Source: Hyphomicrobium sp. (GTDB lineage: Bacteria; Pseudomonadota; Alphaproteobacteria; Rhizobiales; Hyphomicrobiaceae). From it: a DNA stretch of 19,471 nucleotides. The stretch is taken from assembly GCA_030598645.1 (NCBI GenBank), contig JAUVPN010000008.1, positions 1 through 19,471 on the forward strand. Reading direction: 5' to 3'. Within the stretch, counting starts at the first letter, position 1; each line of letters starts with the position of its first letter. A model generated the notes under the pieces. The model was not told where the DNA came from and did not search any database. It was given only the letters and a program-made list of their open reading frames with translations. The position numbers were made by a program, and so were the translations under genes. Positions 14,796 to 19,471 of the stretch are shown here, piece by piece.

Positions 14796-16051
14796 TTGTT
14801 CCTCGGTTGGCCCTGCAGTCCTTACGCAATCGCACGCTAACAGCATCGCTGACAGTGCTGGCGATCGCAGTTAGCGTGATGCTCCTCTTAGGCGTTGAAA
14901 AAGTGCGAACAGGAGCGCGCCAGAGCTTCGCCAATACTATCTCCGGCACGGACTTGATCGTCGGCGCGCGCAGCGGCGGCATTCAGCTCTTGCTTTACTC
15001 CGTTTTTCGCATAGGCAACGCCACCAACAATATCACCTGGAAGAGCTTACAGGATATTGCCAAGCAGCCTGACGTTGCCTGGGTTGTTCCCTTGTCGCTA
15101 GGTGACAGCCATCATGGCTTTCGTGTGCTCGGAACGACTCCTGACTATTTCAAGCACTACAAGTATCGTGAGGGCCAGCCTATCACCTTTGCCGATGGCA
15201 AGCCATTTGCCGACCTATTCGACGCTGTGATCGGCGCCGACGTTGCGGAGACGCTAGGCTACAAGGTCGGAGATCCCATCATTGTCGCTCACGGGACCGG
15301 GTCGATCTCGTTCGTAGAACACGAAGACAAACCGTTTCGCGTTTCTGGCATCTTGGAAAAGACCGGGACGCCAATCGACCGAACGGTTCATGTCAGCCTT
15401 GAGGCTATCGAGGCGATCCACGTGGACTGGAAACAGGGCATCCCCATGCCCGGTGAGACGGTGTCGGCGGAAGACGTGCGTACAATATCGCTTAAACCGA
15501 AGGCGGTAACGGCAGCGCTGATCGGTCTCAAATCGAAGATTGCAACCTTCAGGCTGCAAAGAATGATCAACGAATACCGCCAAGAACCTCTATCCGCGAT
15601 CATCCCTGGCTTGACGCTTCAAGAGCTTTGGCAACTCGTTGGGACGGCTGAAACAGCGCTATCTGTTGTCTCAGCTATGGTTGTCGCCACGGCGCTGCTC
15701 GGCATGGTGACGATGATCCTCACCACGCTGAACGAACGTCGGCGTGAGATGGCGATCTTAAGATCAGTGGGCGCGCGCCCGGCAACGATTTTAGGCCTGC
15801 TCGCTACCGAGGCGGGGCTGCTGACGCTTGCAGGCGTCGTCCTCGGCGTAGTCTTGCTCTACGCGGCTCTGGCTATGGTGCAACCCTATGTGGATCGGGC
15901 CTACGGCTTGCACTTAAACATTAACCCGCTGACATACCGCGAGTGGATAACTTTGGGTGCCATCGTCTTGGCGGGTTTTCTTGCCGGATTGATACCGGCG
16001 TTGCGCGCCTATCGCCTGTCGTTGGCGGACGGCATGATGGTGCGGACATAG
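14792..16051 (+). CDS. FtsX/MacB-family ABC permease, zrg-like operon
   Basis: Inner-membrane subunit of a type VII-like (mechanotransmission) ABC system. It has the family layout: one N-terminal membrane helix (about 17-36), a large periplasmic domain (about 40-285) and three C-terminal helices (about 288-312, 335-362, 386-408). The cytoplasmic loop LNERRREMAILRSVGARP (313-330) is the conserved FtsX/LolC coupling segment that contacts the ATPase. The 419-residue length is normal. The ATG overlaps the ATPase stop (ATGA), so both are made together. With the ATPase and two exported proteins it resembles the permease of the Vibrio zrg locus. Whether it moves zinc, a metal complex or a lipoprotein cannot be decided from sequence. 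Confidence 0.88.
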   Translation: MIVPRLALQSLRNRTLTASLTVLAIAVSVMLLLGVEKVRTGARQSFANTISGTDLIVGARSGGIQLLLYSVFRIGNATNNITWKSLQDIAKQPDVAWVVPLSLGDSHHGFRVLGTTPDYFKHYKYREGQPITFADGKPFADLFDAVIGADVAETLGYKVGDPIIVAHGTGSISFVEHEDKPFRVSGILEKTGTPIDRTVHVSLEAIEAIHVDWKQGIPMPGETVSAEDVRTISLKPKAVTAALIGLKSKIATFRLQRMINEYRQEPLSAIIPGLTLQELWQLVGTAETALSVVSAMVVATALLGMVTMILTTLNERRREMAILRSVGARPATILGLLATEAGLLTLAGVVLGVVLLYAALAMVQPYVDRAYGLHLNINPLTYREWITLGAIVLAGFLAGLIPALRAYRLSLADGMMVRT

Positions 16052-16066
16052 ATTGAGGAAATGGAA

Positions 16067-16651
16067 ATGATGGCGGTATTGGCGGCTCGCATGACTCTTG
16101 TGCTTGTTGCGTCTTCCTTTTTTTCGGTGGGCGTGCTCGCAACTGATGCGCCTTTGGAGCTCAAATGGGTGCAACTCATGCCGCCGCGGGGGCAGGCGCC
16201 ACCCAAAAAGCCTAAGCCGTTTTTCTCAGGAGCTTTGCCGCGCACTGCTGATACGGCGGCGCCTCAGGACGCAACACCACTGCCGCAGATCAAGGAAGGC
16301 ACTTGGATGTCGATGAAGCGGCGCCAGCCCGGTGGCGATCGGCCGCCGCGTGTCGTTGAAGCGCTCAACGGCAAGCGCGTCAGCATCGGCGGGTATATGG
16401 TTCCGCTCGACTTTGATGCGACGAGCGTCAAGGAGTTCTTGCTGGTGCCTTACGTCGGTGCGTGCGTCCACGTTCCCCCGCCGCCGGTCAACCAGATAGT
16501 CTACGTCAAGACGGACACGGGTCTGGAATTCGATCAATTGTTCGATCCTGTGACAGTTGTGGGCACCATGAAGACGGAGGCGGCCTTCACTGGTCTCGCC
16601 GATGCAGGCTACAGTATCGATGCTGAAAGCGTTGAGATACGTACGGAGTGA
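16067..16651 (+). CDS. DUF3299 family exported protein, zrg-like operon
   Basis: Predicted periplasmic protein of unknown biochemistry, last gene of the operon. The N-terminus is a signal peptide (ARMTLVLVASSFFSVGVLA). A proline-rich stretch (about 38-55) follows, then the DUF3299 core: GKRVSIGGYMVPLDFD and the hallmark FLLVPYVGACVHVPPPPVNQIVYV, in which C133 and H135 are candidate metal ligands. Three in-frame ATGs lie close together (16061, 16067, 16070). I favour 16067 because GAGG (16055-16058) is 8 bases upstream, whereas it is only 2 bases from 16061. DUF3299 proteins commonly accompany DUF2796 and FtsX-type ABC genes, which supports a shared metal-related role; this is inference. Confidence 0.85.
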   Translation: MMAVLAARMTLVLVASSFFSVGVLATDAPLELKWVQLMPPRGQAPPKKPKPFFSGALPRTADTAAPQDATPLPQIKEGTWMSMKRRQPGGDRPPRVVEALNGKRVSIGGYMVPLDFDATSVKEFLLVPYVGACVHVPPPPVNQIVYVKTDTGLEFDQLFDPVTVVGTMKTEAAFTGLADAGYSIDAESVEIRTE

Positions 16652-16669
16652 TCGGAGCGAACGTCACTC
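16646..16669. terminator. Weak inverted repeat between convergent operons
   Basis: GAGTGA (16646-16651) and TCACTC (16664-16669) are complementary and enclose 12 bases; the repeat spans both stop codons of the convergent zrg-like and importer operons. There is no T-run on either side, so it is at best a factor-assisted, bidirectional transcription end. Confidence 0.25.
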
Positions 16670-18277
16670 AGACTTGCTTGCGGCAGTTAAGAGGCCCTTC
16701 AATTGCAAGAATGCTCGCGCAACGGCGCGCGGGCTCTTCTTCTCACCATCCACTTGCCAGTTGAGCGCCCGCATCGTCTTGTCATCCAGCAGGTCTGAAA
16801 GAGGTGCAAGTATCTCGGGCAGTTCAGGGTGCGCTTTCAGAACGGCTTCCCGTACTACGGGTGCTGCGAAATAGGGCGGGAATGCGTGCCTGTCGTCCTT
16901 GAGAAGATAAAGATTGTAAGCATCGATACGTCCATCCGTTGCATACGCGGAGACGACGTCGACTTCGTCCCTGGCAACGGCCTGATACATTAAGGCGGCA
17001 TCCAGATCGAATACCTGCCCAAACGCTAAGCCGTAGGTGTTGCGTAGAGCCGGGTAGCCGTCAGGCCGCTGTGAGTACTCCGGTGTAAAACCTGCGCGCA
17101 GACTGGCGGCCTCCGTGACTAGATCGGAAATCGTCGTCCATTTATTTGCGCGGGCGTTCTCTGCTGTTACTGCAAGCGCATATGTATTGTTGATTTTGAA
17201 GGGCTTAAGCCAGATGAGGCGAAAGCGTTTTGCATAGGCATCAAGTACGTATTCGAACACGCGATTGGGATCTGTCATTGTCTTGGCGTCAAGGACCGTC
17301 GTCAGCGCCGTGCCGGTGTATTCGACATAAAGGTCGATCTGTCCGCGTTCCAGTGCGCCGTGCACGATCATTGTGCCGCCGAAGCCGAACCGGCGCTCCA
17401 CTCTAAGATCGGTCTTGGCCTCGATCAACTGAGCGATCATTTCGCCGAGGATCTCAGACTCGCTGAAGTTCTTCGCGCCGATGCGCAGCGTTGCCTGACC
17501 CTCTCTTGACGAACCCTGCATTGCCGCGGACAGTCCGCCCGACGTGGACACGTAGGCAATGGCGCCGACAATGAGGATCAGGGCCGGCAAGGCGGTTGCG
17601 ATCCGCGCGGCCCAGATCGTTGATTGTTCACGCGCCCTGCGTCGTGTTTCGATGCCCCATTGAAAGCCCGCAATTGAGCCATCAACTGCAAGCGCCAGAA
17701 GTGCGGAGGGCACAGCGCCGAGCAAGATCAGATCGGTGTTGCTTAGGGCAAGACCGCGATTGATGAACTGACCCAGTCCACCTGCGCCAATGAAGGCGGA
17801 GAGTGTCGCAATGCCTACGCCCACGACAGCGGCCGTGCGCACGCCGGCAACAATCACGGGGAGCGCCAACGGCATGTCGACGAGAGAAAGCTGTTGGGCG
17901 GGCGTCATGCCCACCCCGCGAGCAGCCTCCGAGATTTGGGGCGCGATGCCGCGCAAGCCCGTCACTGTGTTGCGCACAATCGGTAGCAGCGCATAGAGAG
18001 AGAGCGCAATGATGGCTGGCAGGGCTCCAATCTGTCCGATCATTGTCAGCAACAGCGCCAGCATGGCCAGGCTTGGAACCGTTTGCAGAATCCCGACCGT
18101 CGCAAGTAGCGGCCGCTCCGCCCAGTCACGCTTTGCTGCGAATATTCCCAATGGAATGCCAATGACGATGGCTGCCACCGTGGACACACCCGTTAGCATG
18201 ATGTGCTCGCCTGTCCGCAGCCACAGCTCAGCGCCGTGCTGCTCGACGACCGCCGCAATGTGATTGAACACGTTCAT
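16664..18277 (-). CDS. Fused ABC permease/substrate-binding protein (OpuC/ProWX/EgtU type)
   Basis: Importer subunit that joins a membrane domain to its own substrate-binding domain. The permease part (about 1-210) has the EAA loop SEAARGVGMTPAQQLSLVDMPLALPVI (about 116-142) and AFIGAGGLGQFINRGL, typical of glycine betaine/choline/carnitine importers. A further hydrophobic helix (about 222-245) leads to the periplasmic binding domain (about 262-530), with IGAKNFSESEILGEM, YVEYTGTAL, ATDGRIDAYNLYLLKDDRHAFPPYFAAPVV. Homologous fusions carry betaine or choline compounds, and Helicobacter/Streptococcus EgtU-type fusions carry ergothioneine, so the ligand is open. The start ATG overlaps the ATPase stop (ATGA). 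The 537-residue length fits a fusion. Confidence 0.92.
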   Translation of the reverse strand: MNVFNHIAAVVEQHGAELWLRTGEHIMLTGVSTVAAIVIGIPLGIFAAKRDWAERPLLATVGILQTVPSLAMLALLLTMIGQIGALPAIIALSLYALLPIVRNTVTGLRGIAPQISEAARGVGMTPAQQLSLVDMPLALPVIVAGVRTAAVVGVGIATLSAFIGAGGLGQFINRGLALSNTDLILLGAVPSALLALAVDGSIAGFQWGIETRRRAREQSTIWAARIATALPALILIVGAIAYVSTSGGLSAAMQGSSREGQATLRIGAKNFSESEILGEMIAQLIEAKTDLRVERRFGFGGTMIVHGALERGQIDLYVEYTGTALTTVLDAKTMTDPNRVFEYVLDAYAKRFRLIWLKPFKINNTYALAVTAENARANKWTTISDLVTEAASLRAGFTPEYSQRPDGYPALRNTYGLAFGQVFDLDAALMYQAVARDEVDVVSAYATDGRIDAYNLYLLKDDRHAFPPYFAAPVVREAVLKAHPELPEILAPLSDLLDDKTMRALNWQVDGEKKSPRAVARAFLQLKGLLTAASKSE

Positions 18278-19032
18278 CGAAGTTCCCGGAAGGCTTCAAG
18301 CTGCTCGACCGGACGCGCCAGAAGTTCACGCACGAAATCTGTTTGCGGGTGCTCGAAAAGCTCGCGTTTGGTGCCGACTTGGTCGAGCCGTCCCTGGTCG
18401 CACACACCGACCCGGTCGCCCAAGAGGAACGCTTCGACAATGTCGTGGGTGACAAAAACGATCGTCTTGCGAATTTTCTCCTTTAGCCGGAGTACTTCCT
18501 TCTGCAGGCTATCGCGCGTCAACATGTCAAGAGCGCCGAAGGGTTCATCCATCAGCAAGTAGTTCGGGTCGGTTGCCAGTGCGCGAGCCACCGCAACCCG
18601 CTGTTGTTGCCCACCCGAAAGCTCTGCGGGAAAACGGTTGACGTATGCCTCAGGCTCAAGCTCGACGAGTTCGAGCAGCTCGCGTGCGCGCGCGTCCCGT
18701 TTGACTGCCGATATTCCTGTCAGGCGTAGTCCGATGGCAACGTTTTGCCCGACGGTCATATGCGGAAAAAGGCCAATTCCCTGAAACACGTACCCCATGT
18801 TCCGGCGCAAGGCGATCGCCTCGTAATCGCTCAGGTCCTGGCCATCGAGCGTGATGCGCCCTGACGTTGGCTCGATGAGGCGGTTGATCAGTCGAAGAAT
18901 GGTCGTTTTGCCCGATCCGGACGTGCCGACGAGGACGAACGTTTCCCCTTCTTCGATCGTGAGCGATACGTTGCGCAACGCATAGCTTTGACCGCCGTCG
19001 AAGGATTTGCTGACGTTGTCGAGGACAATCAT
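18274..19032 (-). CDS. ABC transporter ATP-binding protein for the fused importer (OpuCA/ProV-like)
   Basis: ATPase of the two-gene importer, 252 residues from the ATG at 19032. The motifs are Walker A GTSGSGKT (36-43), Q-loop in YVFQGIGLFPHMTVGQNVAIGLRL, signature LSGGQQQR (138-145), Walker B YLLMDEPFGALD (158-169) and H196 in VTHDIVEAFLLGDRV. GIGLFPHMTV and PFGALDMLTR place it with quaternary-amine/osmoprotectant ATPases. It has no C-terminal CBS domains, unlike ProV and OpuAA, so ionic-strength gating of that type is not expected. The start has no clear ribosome binding site; an upstream in-frame GTG (19068) also lacks one. It is the first gene of the minus-strand operon. Confidence 0.92.
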   Translation of the reverse strand: MIVLDNVSKSFDGGQSYALRNVSLTIEEGETFVLVGTSGSGKTTILRLINRLIEPTSGRITLDGQDLSDYEAIALRRNMGYVFQGIGLFPHMTVGQNVAIGLRLTGISAVKRDARARELLELVELEPEAYVNRFPAELSGGQQQRVAVARALATDPNYLLMDEPFGALDMLTRDSLQKEVLRLKEKIRKTIVFVTHDIVEAFLLGDRVGVCDQGRLDQVGTKRELFEHPQTDFVRELLARPVEQLEAFRELR

Positions 19033-19241
19033 ATGCGCACTTTGTTGTTTATGGTTCGGGAATAGCACGAATTGCGCACAATGCGTGCCCGCTGGCGAAG
19101 GTATGTTTTTGCTCGCATCTCCGTTTAGGGATAAAGCGGACCTTAACGGAATTCGCTGACCACGCGAACCATACCTCTCCAGTGATGATCCAGGATCGCC
19201 CTCAAAGCGTTTCTTTAGATCAGCAACCAGGATTTTGCGTT

Positions 19242-19471
19242 ATGGCCGTCAGCAGAATGTGCTCGTTACCGGCGTTGCCGGGTTTCTTGGGAAGTAGTTG
19301 GTATCTGGTCTTCTCGACATGCAAAATAGTGACCGCGTTCATAGCCTCGGCCCTCTACCTCAGTTCAGCACCGGCTCTTGCTCAGGATCCGCTTGAGGGC
19401 TTGCGGCCACTCGGGCGCCTCGTGTCAGTGGGTGAACATAAGCTTCATATTCATTGCACGGGTAGAGGATC
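19242..19471 (+). CDS. Exported alpha/beta hydrolase (3' partial)
   Basis: The frame starts at the ATG at 19242 and stays open to the window end (76 full codons). AGGA (19229-19232) lies 9 bases upstream. A hydrophobic stretch (about 28-46, ending SSAPALA then QD) looks like a signal peptide with an unusually long leader; a second ATG at codon 6 is possible. After it, LGRLVSVGEHKLHIHCTGRG matches the first strands of alpha/beta hydrolases, whose next segment normally leads to the oxyanion-hole region. The catalytic serine, acid and histidine lie beyond the window, so the enzyme's activity cannot be judged. It is divergent from the importer operon, with 209 bases between. Confidence 0.75.
   Translation, partial: MAVSRMCSLPALPGFLGSSWYLVFSTCKIVTAFIASALYLSSAPALAQDPLEGLRPLGRLVSVGEHKLHIHCTGRG

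Overview
This window looks like a core-chromosome segment of an alphaproteobacterium, most likely of the Hyphomicrobiales (Rhizobiales) or a close relative. The evidence is a GcrA cell-cycle regulator (an alphaproteobacterial family), an argD-argF-hslO run next to gcrA, a MetZ-type sulfhydrylase behind a SAM-II riboswitch, a long two-domain dCTP deaminase and fairly high GC. No CRISPR array, tRNA, rRNA, transposase, integrase or phage gene is visible.

Layout. (1) 3-2172, plus strand: the 3' end of the phosphate regulon, pstB (5' end cut by the window edge), phoU and phoB. (2) 2248-2886, minus strand: gcrA with an intrinsic terminator that separates it from convergent phoB. (3) 2887-3508: a long divergent intergenic region with several predicted stem-loops, a good sigma-70-type promoter and a strong plus-strand intrinsic terminator just ahead of argD. 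(4) 3509-6717, plus: argD, argF, hslO. (5) 6725-10153, minus: metZ, apaG, argE and a small exported cytochrome c, read in that order from a promoter and SAM-II riboswitch at 10254-10346. (6) 10418-13396, plus: a dCTP deaminase and a SLC13-type permease carrying two RCK-C/TrkA-C-like domains. (7) 13447-16651, plus: a tightly packed four-gene operon (DUF2796/ZrgA periplasmic protein, LolD-like ATPase, FtsX/MacB-like permease, DUF3299 protein) resembling the Vibrio zrg zinc-acquisition locus. (8) 16664-19032, minus: a two-gene ABC importer in which permease and substrate-binding domain are fused (OpuC/ProWX/EgtU architecture), with its ATPase. (9) 19242-end, plus: the start of an exported alpha/beta hydrolase.

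How the genes work together. PstB/PhoU/PhoB control phosphate uptake. ArgD, ArgF and ArgE cover three arginine-pathway steps on two convergent units. MetZ makes homocysteine and is controlled by S-adenosylmethionine through the riboswitch. The zrg-like operon is the least characterised system here. It probably handles metal, most likely zinc, in the periplasm through an ABC machine of the mechanotransmission (FtsX/MacB) type rather than a classical importer. Two paired inverted repeats sit at the start of its ATPase gene and are the most unusual small structure in the window. The gcrA-argD intergenic region may encode an unassigned structured RNA.
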